A stretch of DNA of 64,000 bases from Brucella daejeonensis. GTDB taxonomy: Bacteria > Pseudomonadota > Alphaproteobacteria > Rhizobiales > Rhizobiaceae. The stretch lies in contig NZ_JACIJG010000004.1 of NCBI RefSeq assembly GCF_014199265.1, forward strand, positions 124,001-188,000, given 5' to 3'. Under the pieces are notes generated by a model that did no database searches, had not been told where the DNA came from, and worked only from the letters and a program-made list of their open reading frames with translations. A program made the translations under genes and the position numbers. Of this stretch, positions 16,938 to 26,300 are shown one piece after another (positions within the stretch are counted from its first letter, which is position 1; each line of letters starts with the position of its first letter).

Positions 16938-18196
16938 GGATATTCCCGCGGTTCTCGCGTTCGCGACGAGAAGCCGATATTGAACAACGCGCCAGCCCTG
17001 AAAACGCTGGTGTACCGGTGAGTGCTGAAAATTTCCTAGCTTACTTTGGCGTTCAACCGGTCAACCTTCCATCTGTCACGATCGAAAGCGCCTTGACCGT
17101 GCCCGCGGTTCTTGCTGCGGTTTCATTTCTTTCCCGCACAATGGCCGCGTTGCCTCGTCACGCATATCGTGATGGCAAAGGCGGTTCCAAGCGTCTGGGC
17201 GGTAAGCTTGAGACCATTGTGAACACAGCCCCCAACTCGGATATGGGTGCTTTCAAGTTCTGGCAGTACTTTTGGCAGCAGGTTTTTACTGGCGGTCGTG
17301 GTCTGGCTTGGATCGAGCGATCGGGAGAAGAAGTTTTGGCTTTGTGGCCTATGGACCCGACCAAAACCACCGTGAAGCGCAAAGGTCTGGCTGTTGTCTA
17401 CCGATTTGACAACAAGGAATATCCAGCCGCCGACGTCATAGACGTGCCGTTCATGTTGCGGGCCGATGGAATTCGACATTTCGGCCCTATCGCTCAGGCA
17501 GCCAAGGCGATTCAGCTTGCCATCGCCATGAATGACTACGGGTCGAACTTCTTCGCCGGCGGCGGCGTTCCTCCTCTAGCTCTAGAAGGCCCTCTGCCGC
17601 AAGGCGGGGCGGCCATGCAACGGGCGATGGGCGATATTCATCGCGCAATTGACGAAGCCCGAAAGAGCGAAAAGCCGATCTTTCCAATGCCGCCTGGCCA
17701 CAAGTTGACCCAGGTTGGCTATGACCCCGCCAAGGGCCAGATGATCGACGCGCGCCGCTTTCAGGTCGAAGAAATCGCCCGCACTTGGCAACTTCCACCT
17801 GTATTCTTGCAGGATCTTACGCATGCTAGTTTTTCGAATGCAGAACAGCAGGATCTGCATCTCGTCAAGCACCTGATCATGCAATGGGCCAAGGCTCTCG
17901 AAGACGAGATGAACCTGAAGATATTCGAGGTCGCGGGTGGTACGCGTTACATCCGTCACAATCTGGACGGGCTTCTCCGTGGTGACTTCAAGAGCCGCAT
18001 GGACGGTTATGGGGTGGCAATCCAAAACGGTATCCGGACACCAGATGAAGTGCGTTCTCTGGAAAACTTGCCAGCCAAGGGCGGGGCGGCGGATCAGCTT
18101 CATATTCAGGGTGCCACCGTTCCGTTGGGGACGCAACCGGCGATCGCTCAACCCCCTGCCAACGACAATTCTGTTGAGGAAAATGCTGCAGCATGA
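16934..18196 (+). CDS. Portal protein, HK97 family
   Basis: 420 residues. The core is typical of HK97-type portals (VPAVLAAVSFLSRTMAALP, FQVEEIARTWQLPP, FSNAEQQDLHLVKHLIMQWAK). Twelve copies form the DNA channel at one vertex of the capsid. The ATG at 16934 overlaps the terminase stop; an upstream in-frame codon at 16784 lies well inside the terminase and is not used. The stop overlaps the protease start. Confidence 0.95.
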   Translation: MRIFPRFSRSRREADIEQRASPENAGVPVSAENFLAYFGVQPVNLPSVTIESALTVPAVLAAVSFLSRTMAALPRHAYRDGKGGSKRLGGKLETIVNTAPNSDMGAFKFWQYFWQQVFTGGRGLAWIERSGEEVLALWPMDPTKTTVKRKGLAVVYRFDNKEYPAADVIDVPFMLRADGIRHFGPIAQAAKAIQLAIAMNDYGSNFFAGGGVPPLALEGPLPQGGAAMQRAMGDIHRAIDEARKSEKPIFPMPPGHKLTQVGYDPAKGQMIDARRFQVEEIARTWQLPPVFLQDLTHASFSNAEQQDLHLVKHLIMQWAKALEDEMNLKIFEVAGGTRYIRHNLDGLLRGDFKSRMDGYGVAIQNGIRTPDEVRSLENLPAKGGAADQLHIQGATVPLGTQPAIAQPPANDNSVEENAAA

Positions 18197-18804
18197 CCGA
18201 AATTGAAAAACGTAGTGGGTCTCTCGGCGTAGAGACCCGCGCAGACGACAAAAAGCGTGTGTTGACCGGGTACGCGGTTATCTGGAACAGCAACACGACC
18301 ATCGGCGACTATTTTGTCGAGCGGATTGCACCCGGCGCATTTTCCGGGTCGATGGGCGGCGACATCCTGGCCCTTCTGCATCACGATTCTGGTCGTGTGC
18401 TGGGTCGTACCAAGAGCAACACGCTGAGGCTGAAGGAAGATGCCCGCGGGCTTCACGTCGAAATCGATGTGCCCAACACCACCGACGGTAACGATCTATG
18501 GGAACTGGTCGAGCGAGGTGACATCACGGGCATGTCCTTCGGAATGCGGGTAACTAAGCAGGAATGGGATGATACAGGCGCGATACCTCATCGCACCATT
18601 CTTGAGGCGGAGCTTTTCGAAGTCACTGCCACTCCCACCCCCGCTTACGAAGACACTCATCTGGCGAAACGCTCATTAGATGCGTGGCGAGCCGAGGCGG
18701 ATGCGACTATAGCGCGGCGCCGAGATGAAAATCGAACGGCAGCTGCCCGCCGTATCGCTGAGAAACGCGCCTCTTTTGAACAGAGAATTCGCGGCATCGC
18801 CTGA
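18193..18804 (+). CDS. Prohead protease, HK97 family
   Basis: 203 residues. The family core KRVLTGYAVIWNS, then the catalytic His in LLHHDSGRVLG and Ser in ITGMSFGM, are present. It cleaves the delta domain of the capsid protein during maturation. The C-terminal tail is charged and helical. It lies between portal and capsid, the standard order. Confidence 0.93.
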   Translation: MTEIEKRSGSLGVETRADDKKRVLTGYAVIWNSNTTIGDYFVERIAPGAFSGSMGGDILALLHHDSGRVLGRTKSNTLRLKEDARGLHVEIDVPNTTDGNDLWELVERGDITGMSFGMRVTKQEWDDTGAIPHRTILEAELFEVTATPTPAYEDTHLAKRSLDAWRAEADATIARRRDENRTAAARRIAEKRASFEQRIRGIA

Positions 18805-18882
18805 TGTCGTGACCATTACCCGGCATGCCGGAGGGTCTGCATGGCAGGCCAGAGCAAAACCGTTATCTTCAAGGAAAATCTA

Positions 18883-20154
18883 ATGTCTCTTACCGAACTG
18901 CACGAGCAGCGCGGCCGTCTGGTCACGCAGGCTCGCGAAGCCCTCGACGAAATCAAGTCGAATACCGACGAAGCGCGATCCAGTGAGCTGAACGAGCGCC
19001 ATGACCGCATCATGACGGAATTTGATAGGATCGAAAATCTTATCAAGCGCGAGAAGACTCTCGCTGAAATTGAAGCGCGCGCAGCAGATGAGCGAGCACG
19101 ACAGCGCCCGATTTCCGATTCCGAAGGTCGCGGTAGCGATGTCGGCGACGAAATCGAATATCGTTCCGTGTTCTATAAATTTCTCGCCAACAATGCCGAT
19201 ATCGGCGAATTGTCGGCAGAAGAGCGTACCGTTCTAAAGCGCGGCGTTCAGCCCGCCGCCGAGACCCGTACCCAGGTAACGGCGACCAACGCCGCTGGCG
19301 GTTACACCGTACCGGTCGAGCTCGCCAACGAGATCGTCAAGTCTATGAAGGCTTGGGGCCCGATGTACGATGAGGACATCGCGACCGAGATCGTTACTTC
19401 CGCTGGTAATCGTATCAACATTCCGACCGTTGATGATACCGGAGTTGAAGCCGAAAAGCATACCGAAGGAACGCCATTGACCGACGATGGCGGCAAGGAC
19501 GTGACGTTCGGTCAGAAGAATCTTGACGCGTTCGTTTACGACACTGAGTTCGTCAAGTTCTCCATGGAACTTGCACAGGATTCAATTTTCAGCGTTGAAG
19601 CCCTGCTTGGCCAGCTTCTGGGCGAGCGCCTTGGTCGTATTGCAAACAAGCAGCTGACCATCGGCACCGGCACTGACAGCCCGAACGGTCTCGTCACCGC
19701 CTCTTCGCTTGGCAAGGAAACGGCTGCCTCGGCGGCGATCACTTCTGACGAACTGATCGACCTGCTGCATTCGGTCGACCCAGCTTATCGCCAGAGCCCG
19801 AAAACGCGTTGGATGTTCAACGACCTTACCCTTGGTTCGGTCCGTAAGATCAAGGATAACGAAGGTCGTTACATCTGGTCGATGGGTGATATCACGAAGG
19901 GCGAGCCCGGCACCCTTCTTGGTTATCGATACAGCATCAACCAGGCAATGGCTGGCATCGGCGCGGGCAACAAGCCAATCGTGTTCGGTGACTTCGGCAA
20001 GTACTTTGTCCGAAAGGTCGGTTCTCCGGTGATTGGCGTTCTTCGCGAGCGCTTTTGGCCGGATCTCGGCATTGCCGGCATCATCCGCTTTGACGGTGAG
20101 CTCGGCGATACCGCTGCGGTCAAGCATCTCGTAAACGCTGCATCTGGCGGCTAA
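18883..20154 (+). CDS. Major capsid protein, HK97 fold
   Basis: 423 residues. The first ~100 are a charged coiled-coil delta domain that scaffolds assembly. The capsid fold follows (AAGGYTVPVELANEIVKSM, FVYDTEFVKFSMELAQDS, ending GVLRERFWPDLGIAGIIRF). The ATG at 18883 is preferred, with AAGGAAA 6 bases before it; an in-frame ATG at 18841 would add 14 residues without a good ribosome-binding site. A terminator-like hairpin follows. Confidence 0.94.
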   Translation: MSLTELHEQRGRLVTQAREALDEIKSNTDEARSSELNERHDRIMTEFDRIENLIKREKTLAEIEARAADERARQRPISDSEGRGSDVGDEIEYRSVFYKFLANNADIGELSAEERTVLKRGVQPAAETRTQVTATNAAGGYTVPVELANEIVKSMKAWGPMYDEDIATEIVTSAGNRINIPTVDDTGVEAEKHTEGTPLTDDGGKDVTFGQKNLDAFVYDTEFVKFSMELAQDSIFSVEALLGQLLGERLGRIANKQLTIGTGTDSPNGLVTASSLGKETAASAAITSDELIDLLHSVDPAYRQSPKTRWMFNDLTLGSVRKIKDNEGRYIWSMGDITKGEPGTLLGYRYSINQAMAGIGAGNKPIVFGDFGKYFVRKVGSPVIGVLRERFWPDLGIAGIIRFDGELGDTAAVKHLVNAASGG

Positions 20155-20162
20155 TCAATCTT

Positions 20163-20190
20163 CGGGGCGGTTTATCCGCCCCGTTCCTTT
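20163..20190 (+). terminator. Terminator-like hairpin after the capsid gene
   Basis: An 8-bp GC stem (20163-20170 with 20176-20183) is followed by TTCCTTTTT. The next ribosome-binding site (GGGGA) begins straight after the T-tract. Confidence 0.75.
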
Positions 20191-20202
20191 TTGGGGACGC
20201 TC

Positions 20203-20418
20203 ATGAAAATTACTATTACGACCAGTCTGTCAGGGCCGACCTACACGCTCGAACCTGGCGCCGTCGCCGACTTTGCCGAGGCCGAAGCGATCCGCCTCAT
20301 CAACGCTGGTTTTGCTATTCCCGCTACAGATGATGGCGAAGTCGAACGTGCTGTGAAATCCGTTCCCAATGGGGAGAGGCGCGAGAAGCGAGGCCGATCG
20401 AATGTGGCATCCGTATAA
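20203..20418 (+). CDS. Small phage structural-region protein
   Basis: 71 residues (MKITITTSLSGPTYTLEPGAV start). The pattern of a beta-rich start followed by AEAIRLINAGFAIPA resembles small proteins often found after capsid genes in HK97-type phages, which may be decoration or connector-associated. No firm family. The last 17 codons overlap the next gene. Confidence 0.65.
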   Translation: MKITITTSLSGPTYTLEPGAVADFAEAEAIRLINAGFAIPATDDGEVERAVKSVPNGERREKRGRSNVASV

Positions 20419-20947
20419 GGTCGCGCAAGGTCCGACGGGCGATGTCATCGCGCTTGAGGATGTAAAGCGCCATTTGAATGTGATGCACGACGATGATGAC
20501 GTTTACATCCGATCGCTCATTACGGCCGCATCTGACTTTGTTGAGAAGTATTGCGGGATCGTCGTCGCGGGGCAAAAGATCGAAGCGTCATGCGATGCTT
20601 TTTCCGACATGTCTCGTCTCTCGGTTGGTCCGGTATCAGAAGTCGATAAGATCGAATATATCGCTCCCGACGGATCGAAGAACTCGGTAAACGCTGATGC
20701 ATATGTTTTGAACAGCGATGGTGTCGAGCCGTCGATTGCCTCGGCATATGGAAGCCGTTGGCCGATTGTTCGGCCCGGGGCTCGTATAGCGGTCACCATG
20801 AATGCAGGTTTCAATCCACTTCCAGCATCTATTCGTCACGCCATGCTGTTGTGGATTGCCGATGCCTACCTCGTTCGGGCTAACAGTGCGACGGTCGAAT
20901 GGTCGGCTTTTGACAGCCTGCTTTGCAATTACCGAAGAGGTCGATGA
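20402..20947 (+). CDS. Head-tail connector protein (gp6-like)
   Basis: 181 residues. VIALEDVKRHLNVMHDDDDVYIRSLITAASDFVEKYCG is the signature of the HK97 gp6 / phiE125 gp8 connector family. It forms a ring under the portal. The start at 20402 lies inside the previous gene, a common tight packing. It overlaps the next start by 4 bases. Confidence 0.88.
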   Translation: MWHPYKVAQGPTGDVIALEDVKRHLNVMHDDDDVYIRSLITAASDFVEKYCGIVVAGQKIEASCDAFSDMSRLSVGPVSEVDKIEYIAPDGSKNSVNADAYVLNSDGVEPSIASAYGSRWPIVRPGARIAVTMNAGFNPLPASIRHAMLLWIADAYLVRANSATVEWSAFDSLLCNYRRGR

Positions 20948-21336
20948 TGGCCGACACGAAGTATCGAGCTGATGCAATCGGCCAGTTGAACGCCCGCATT
21001 ACCTTTGCCAAACGGGTCGAGATTGATGATGGTTTCGGCGGCACCCGCGGAGAATGGGTTGACCAGTTTACCGTACCGGCACGCTTGAAACCGAAGTTTG
21101 GCGGCAATGCTGAAAGCCTCGTTGCATCAAGGCTGGTTTCAAAACAGCCCTATAACTTGACGATCTACAGCAGCACAGCAGCGAGACAGGTCACAGCCTC
21201 CTGGCGCGCCTATGATGCTCGGGCAGGCAAGACCGGCGAAAACCCAAATCGCGTTTTTGGCATTAAAACCATCGTCAACCCCGACGAAACAAACCGCTTT
21301 CTCGAAATGCTGGTTATTGAAAACGAGGTCGCCTGA
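20944..21336 (+). CDS. Head-tail adaptor (head closure) protein
   Basis: 130 residues from the first of two adjacent ATG codons (20944 or 20947). ADAIGQLNARITFAKRVEIDDGFGGTRGEW and the C-terminal pattern match the Phage_H_T_join/SPP1 gp16-like family that closes the filled head. Order and overlaps (1 base with the next gene) fit. Confidence 0.85.
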   Translation: MMADTKYRADAIGQLNARITFAKRVEIDDGFGGTRGEWVDQFTVPARLKPKFGGNAESLVASRLVSKQPYNLTIYSSTAARQVTASWRAYDARAGKTGENPNRVFGIKTIVNPDETNRFLEMLVIENEVA

Positions 21337-21833
21337 TGGTGGTTCGTGCGAAGCTTAAGCGCACCGATCTGATGAAGAAGATTCAGCAGATCGCGCCGAA
21401 GGCGATCGAAAAGATGGCCGAAGCCCAGTTGCAGGTTGCTGAAGAAGTTGCCGAAGCAATCAAGGCGCGCGCTCCAGTTCGCGCCAATGGCGGTGGCGAA
21501 TACAGAGATAGCATCCACGCCGCCAAGCAAAGCGATAATCCAGGCAAAGAGGTCTTCGGCGCCCGCAAATCGACGGACCCGAATGCTGTCGGCGTCTACG
21601 GAAGCTGGATCTGGCGCTTTCTGGAATTCGGCACGAAGGCAAGCGCTGGCACCGCTGCTCGCGTCGATCGTCGGTACAAGTCTGGCACAGTCATGACCAA
21701 GGCCAAAGGGCCGCACGCCGCTACACCCGCTATGCCGCACGTTTTCCCAGTCTGGCGCGGCATGCGGAAGAAAGCCGTCAGACGCATTCGTGCGGCTATG
21801 AATAAGGCGATCAGAGAGGCCATGCAAAAATGA
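21336..21833 (+). CDS. HK97 gp10-like tail completion protein
   Basis: 165 residues. KKIQQIAPKAIEKMAEAQLQ, then IKARAPVRANGGGEYRDSI, and VYGSWIWRFLEFGTKA are characteristic of HK97-gp10 family proteins that join head to tail. The C-terminus is basic. It overlaps both neighbours. Confidence 0.88.
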   Translation: MVVRAKLKRTDLMKKIQQIAPKAIEKMAEAQLQVAEEVAEAIKARAPVRANGGGEYRDSIHAAKQSDNPGKEVFGARKSTDPNAVGVYGSWIWRFLEFGTKASAGTAARVDRRYKSGTVMTKAKGPHAATPAMPHVFPVWRGMRKKAVRRIRAAMNKAIREAMQK

Positions 21834-22249
21834 TCGATAGCGAAAGCTTGGAATTACAGGGCGCTGTTGTTTCTCGTTTGAAAGCATGGCCAGACCTGCA
21901 AGCTCTCGTCGGTACCAAGATTTACGACATCGTGCCGTCAGACACTACTGCGCCTTACGTCGAGATCGGTGACTTTGATGATCATCGAGACGACAAAACC
22001 TGCGTTTCCGGTCGGCTTATTTACGTGACCATTCACGTCTGGACAAAAGCACCGGCTGGTAGCAGCCGTGTGGAGGCCAGCCGGATCGCAAGGGCCGTAG
22101 AAGGTGCGCTCACTGAAGCCAGCCTGACGATGCCGTCATATCGGCTCGTTTCTTTGGACCACACCCGAACGCAAGTCTTCAAAGACCTGGATGACGCCCA
22201 CCTCCATGGTGTCGTCGAGTTTACCGCCAGGACAGAACGTCTGGCCTAG
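21830..22249 (+). CDS. Tail terminator/completion protein (DUF3168)
   Basis: 139 residues. ELQGAVVSRLKAWPDLQAL, then APYVEIGDF and VTIHVWTKAPAGSS match the DUF3168/gp17-like tail terminator family that caps the tail tube. It overlaps gp10 by 4 bases and is followed by a terminator-like hairpin. Confidence 0.87.
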   Translation: MIDSESLELQGAVVSRLKAWPDLQALVGTKIYDIVPSDTTAPYVEIGDFDDHRDDKTCVSGRLIYVTIHVWTKAPAGSSRVEASRIARAVEGALTEASLTMPSYRLVSLDHTRTQVFKDLDDAHLHGVVEFTARTERLA

Positions 22250-22279
22250 CCCACCTCCCCAAACAATCAGTTCAACCGC

Positions 22280-22306
22280 AGCCCGCCATTTCGGCGGGCT
22301 TTTTTA
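22280..22306 (+). terminator. Terminator-like hairpin before the major tail gene
   Basis: An 8-bp stem (22280-22287 with 22293-22300) is followed by T5 A TT. The next ATG is at 22322. Confidence 0.8.
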
Positions 22307-22321
22307 TTGAAAGGCCATAAA

Positions 22322-22753
22322 ATGGCTGATGGACAGCAAATCGGTCGCCTTCTCCTCATTCAGATCGGCGATGGTGAAACTCCCGAAGTTTTCACGAACC
22401 TCTGCGGCTTGCAGACCCGTTCGTTCAATATGTCGGCTAACTCCGTCGATACCACTATCCCAGATTGTCAGAATCCCGGTGCAACGCCGCAGAAGACTGG
22501 CGTGCCTGGTATCAAGCAGCGCACATTTACCGGCTCCGGTAAGTTCGTGGCGGGTGCGAATTCCGCCTACTTCATCGGCAAGGTGAACGACGCTGCGATT
22601 TTCAACGCGATCGTAATTGTTCCTGGCCTTGGCTCATATGAAGGCCCGTGGTTCGTGACGGACTTTGAATTCTCCGGCGAGCAGGAAGGCAATATGGACT
22701 TCAGCGCTACCTTCGAAGCAGCAGGTCCGCTGACTTTCGAAGCTGAGGTATAA
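22322..22753 (+). CDS. Major tail protein (TP901-1 type)
   Basis: 143 residues. QIGRLLLIQIGDGETPEVF, NSVDTTIPD and the C-terminal VTDFEFSGEQEGNMDFSATF match the phage major tail tube family related to TP901-1 and gene transfer agents. It polymerises around the tape measure. The ribosome-binding site is AAAGG. Confidence 0.88.
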   Translation: MADGQQIGRLLLIQIGDGETPEVFTNLCGLQTRSFNMSANSVDTTIPDCQNPGATPQKTGVPGIKQRTFTGSGKFVAGANSAYFIGKVNDAAIFNAIVIVPGLGSYEGPWFVTDFEFSGEQEGNMDFSATFEAAGPLTFEAEV

Positions 22754-22754
22754 C

Positions 22755-23087
22755 ATGGAGCTTCCGGTTAACGGAGCTCGCGGCGAAGTCGGCGTCACTA
22801 TCGGTGGCGTCGAAATCGTCCTCGCGGCGACCATGGGCGGACTGGCGGCTGTTTCTGAAGAGCTCGGCTGCAAGTCAATGAACGAGCTGTTCGCACGACT
22901 GTCGGACGCCGAGATCAACGCTGCAATTGTCGGCCTTCGACACTTAACGGTGCAGGGCGACGCAGCTGCGGCTATCGAGCGATTGAATTTAAGCCATTTC
23001 GCTTCGCTCTCCACTGCATTTCAGGCTGCGCTAGCGCACCATTTTCAGGGCGACTCGGGAAACGGAAAGGCCAAGGGAAAAGCGTAG
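22755..23087 (+). CDS. Tail assembly chaperone, upstream frame (GTA gp10-like)
   Basis: 110 residues, similar to the gene-transfer-agent family chaperone (NGARGEVGVTIGGVEIVLAAT, then LSDAEINAAIVGLRHLT). It should coat the tape measure before tail polymerisation. At 23075-23081, six codons' width before the TAG, the zero frame reads G GGA AAA, a canonical -1 slippery heptamer. A -1 shift there leads into the next frame and gives a 182-residue product. Confidence 0.85.
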   Translation: MELPVNGARGEVGVTIGGVEIVLAATMGGLAAVSEELGCKSMNELFARLSDAEINAAIVGLRHLTVQGDAAAAIERLNLSHFASLSTAFQAALAHHFQGDSGNGKAKGKA

Positions 23088-23302
23088 CTGCCGATTTCCC
23101 TTGGCTGGCGTGGCAGCAGGCAGCTTTCGGAATCCTTAGATGGACGCCGAAAACATTCTGGAACTCGTCTCTGACGGAGTTCCTTGCCGCTCTTGATGGC
23201 TTCACGGAAGCCCGAGGCGGGAAGAAAAACGCAGAGCCACCGACCGACGCGCAGATGGATGATCTGCTCAAGAAATACGGAAAACCCAAGAAGCCCGCCT
23301 AG
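23081..23302 (+). CDS. Tail assembly chaperone, -1 frameshift extension
   Basis: 73 codons reached only by frameshifting at 23075-23081. The product continues G-K-S-V-A-A-D-F-P-W-L and matches the small C-terminal chaperone domain (DFPWLAWQQAAFGILRWTP, FLAALDGFTEARG). No ATG, GTG or TTG start lies in this frame between the slip site and the conserved part. The arrangement copies lambda gpG/gpGT. It ends in TAG within a terminator-like hairpin. Confidence 0.85.
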   Translation, partial: SVAADFPWLAWQQAAFGILRWTPKTFWNSSLTEFLAALDGFTEARGGKKNAEPPTDAQMDDLLKKYGKPKKPA

Positions 23303-23320
23303 TGCGGGCTTTTTCTTTTT
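23292..23320 (+). terminator. Terminator-like hairpin before the tape measure gene
   Basis: A 7-bp stem (23292-23298 with 23304-23310) with the chaperone stop in its loop, followed by TTTTCTTTTT. The tape-measure ribosome-binding site GGAG begins 3 bases after. Confidence 0.8.
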
Positions 23321-23332
23321 ATGGAGAGCCGC

Positions 23333-26300
23333 GTGGCCGAAGAAAACACCGATATTATTCTATCCATTTCCTCAGATGTCGCATCGATGCGACGTGCGCA
23401 GAAGCGAATGGAAGAAATGCTGAACTCTATGGGCAGGAGTTCCGACAGCGCCTTCAATAAAATAGCAGACCGGGCCAATGCCGATATGCGCCGCATTGAG
23501 GAGGGCGCAATCAAGCTGCGCCGGCAGCTCGACGCGACATTTCAGCAGTCATTCGGGAGCAGCTTAAACAAAGGACTGGCTGCGGTTGGTTCCGTTCTCG
23601 GAACGAACGAAGTCCGCAAGTACGCAGACCAATGGACGACTGCCGAAAACATGTTGAAGGCAGCGACCGCTGCCACCGGTATGCAGACACGCTCGTTAAA
23701 GGAGTTGCGTTTTGGAGCGGACGACGCTCGCGTGTCCGTCGAGGATTACGTCGATCTTTACGCGCGCATGGTGCGCTCGGCATCTGGTGTAGCCAAGTCC
23801 GAGAACGAAATTGCGTTGGCGACCAATCTCGTTTCTAAAGCGTTCAAGGCCGGCGGCGCGTCTGCGCAGGAACAGGCGGCTGGTATTCTCCAGCTTGGTC
23901 AGGCGCTCGGCAGTGGCGTTTTGCAGGGTGATGAACTGCGATCGCTGCGCGAAAACGCGCCTATCGTCGCCAAGGCTATCGCGGATGAATTCGGCGTGAC
24001 GGTTGCGAAACTTAAAGATCTCGGCGCCGAAGGCAAGCTCACGTCTGATCGCGTGTTTAGAGCGATCATAAACGCGCAAAAGACGATTGAAGCACAGTTT
24101 GCCGCCACGAACGCGACCATTGGCGACGGCATGACCGCCATTAATAATGCCATGCTCCAGTATATTGGCACGGCCGGTGATATGACCGGCATTTCGGCCA
24201 CCGTATCGCGCGCCTTGATTCTGATTTCGCAGAATTTCGACCAGGTAGCGGATGCAGGCATGCAGCTGGCCGCGGTTCTGGCCGGTGTGCTCGTCGGTCG
24301 GTCTTTGGGCGGCATGATCCGGACGCTTGGAACCACGACAGCGGCTCTCGTTAAGTTCCATCAAGCGGCGAAGGCCGCGCAGGGCGCTATGGGCCTTGTG
24401 CAGGCTATGGGCGGTCTCGGAGCGGCAGCTGGCCCGCTTGGCGCTATTATCGGTGGTGCGCTTGTGCTGGCCGTTGGTAACTATACCGTCAGCGCCATGG
24501 CCGCGCAGAAAAACTCAGACTCTCTTCGCGCTGAGATGGAAAAGCTCGGGCTGGTTGCGCCCAAGGCCGCGGATGGGATCGATAAGGCGGCTGAGTCGCT
24601 GGATAATCTGGCCGATCCGGAGAAGGCGAGGAAGCTTAAGAATATCGCCAGTGAGCTTGAGCGGTTGCGGAATGGTGGCGGACGTTGGGGTAGCCTTCTT
24701 GGGCAGGGCGACGAACTGGATGTTTTGTCTGCGAATGCTACGGCTCCGCTCAAGAATGTCATGCAGAATCTTGGCATGTCAGATGCAGACAAATCTGCGC
24801 GACGTGAAATTGCAAACCTCATCAGCGATTTCCAAAACTTCGCAATTACCGCAGATAAGGCGAAGGAGCGACTTCATGCGATCAATAACACTTACGTCAG
24901 TAAGGGGGTCGTTGAACTTACTGAACGGGTTCAGGAATCCATTGACCGCATGTCTGGCCTTCAGGCCATGTCAACGCGCGTCGGCGAAATGCCCGGCATT
25001 CAGGAAGCCGAGCAGCGGGTTCTGGAGTTTCGCGATCAACTGGAAAACTTGCGCCAGCAGGAATTCATTGACGATCAGCAGAAGGCGCAACTTCAAGGAA
25101 TAATCGATAAACTCCTTGAAACCAAAACTGGTGCCGGTGAAGCGGTTACCGCCATCAACAGCCTGTCTAACGCCAACCCCAGCATTGCCGGTTTTCTCTC
25201 TACAATGGAGCAGGCCATTGTCACCTTGGGCGGAGTGTATGACGCTGCCGTGAAAGCCCGCAAGGCTATGGCCGCTGCCTACCCGGTAGGCGTCCCTGAC
25301 GAAGCAAAAGCCACAAGCTCCGCCAACGATCCCTTCATCATTCAGCGGAAAAAAGAAAATGCAGCCGCTGCCGATTTCGAGAAAAACGCCACCCGCCGCG
25401 CTGGCTTGACCAAGTCCCAGCTTGAGCTCGAAACTAAGCTGGCTGATGTCCGCAAGCGTCTTCAATCCGAAGGTGTGACGAAGCCAGACGAGGATATGGT
25501 GAAGCGCATCGCTGACGCCGAACTGGCTGGCGAAAAAGCTCGATCCAAGGAAGGCAAAAAGCCGAAGGACGTTAAGAAGTCCACCGACCAGAAGATCGAC
25601 TCCGACATCCAAGCTGTAAAGGACCGCACCGAAGCGTTGCGCCTCGAGGCCGAGATGGTCGGCAAGTCCACGGCCGAGCAGGAAAAGCGCCGCATAGCGA
25701 TGGATCTCGAGCAGGCCGCGCTGGCGAAGCTCAAGGACGAGGCGATCAAAAAAGGCCAGAAAGATTTGTCGAACATAAAAATTTCGGCGGATCAGCGGGC
25801 CCAGATCGACCAAGTTGCTGAGGCCTATGGACGGGAAGCGGCTGCCTTGCAGTTGGTTGAAGACCGGCAGCGACGTTCTGAGCAAGCCGCGAACGACTTT
25901 TACGAGTCATTCAAAAGCAGCACGATCGGTGCAATTACTGGCGCAAACAGTCTGGCGGACGCGTTGAAGAACATCGGCAACAGGTTGGCCGAACTGTTCC
26001 TGAACGCCGGTTTTGATGCTCTGTTTAAGCCGTCGTCCAACGGCATGAGTGGTGGAGCATTCGGCGGCTTCTTTAACAGCATCGGCAGTTTGATCGGGCT
26101 GAAAGACGGCGGCCAGATACCGGGCTATGATAGCGGCGGCCGTATTCGTGGTCCTGGCGGACCACGTGACGATAAGGTGCTTTTGTGGGGTAGCAACGGC
26201 GAGTTTATGATGAACGCGGCAGCAACGCAGAAGTGGCTGCCAGTACTTGAAGCCATGAACGCCGGTCGGTTGCCAGAACTGCGCGATGGTGGCGGAGTTG

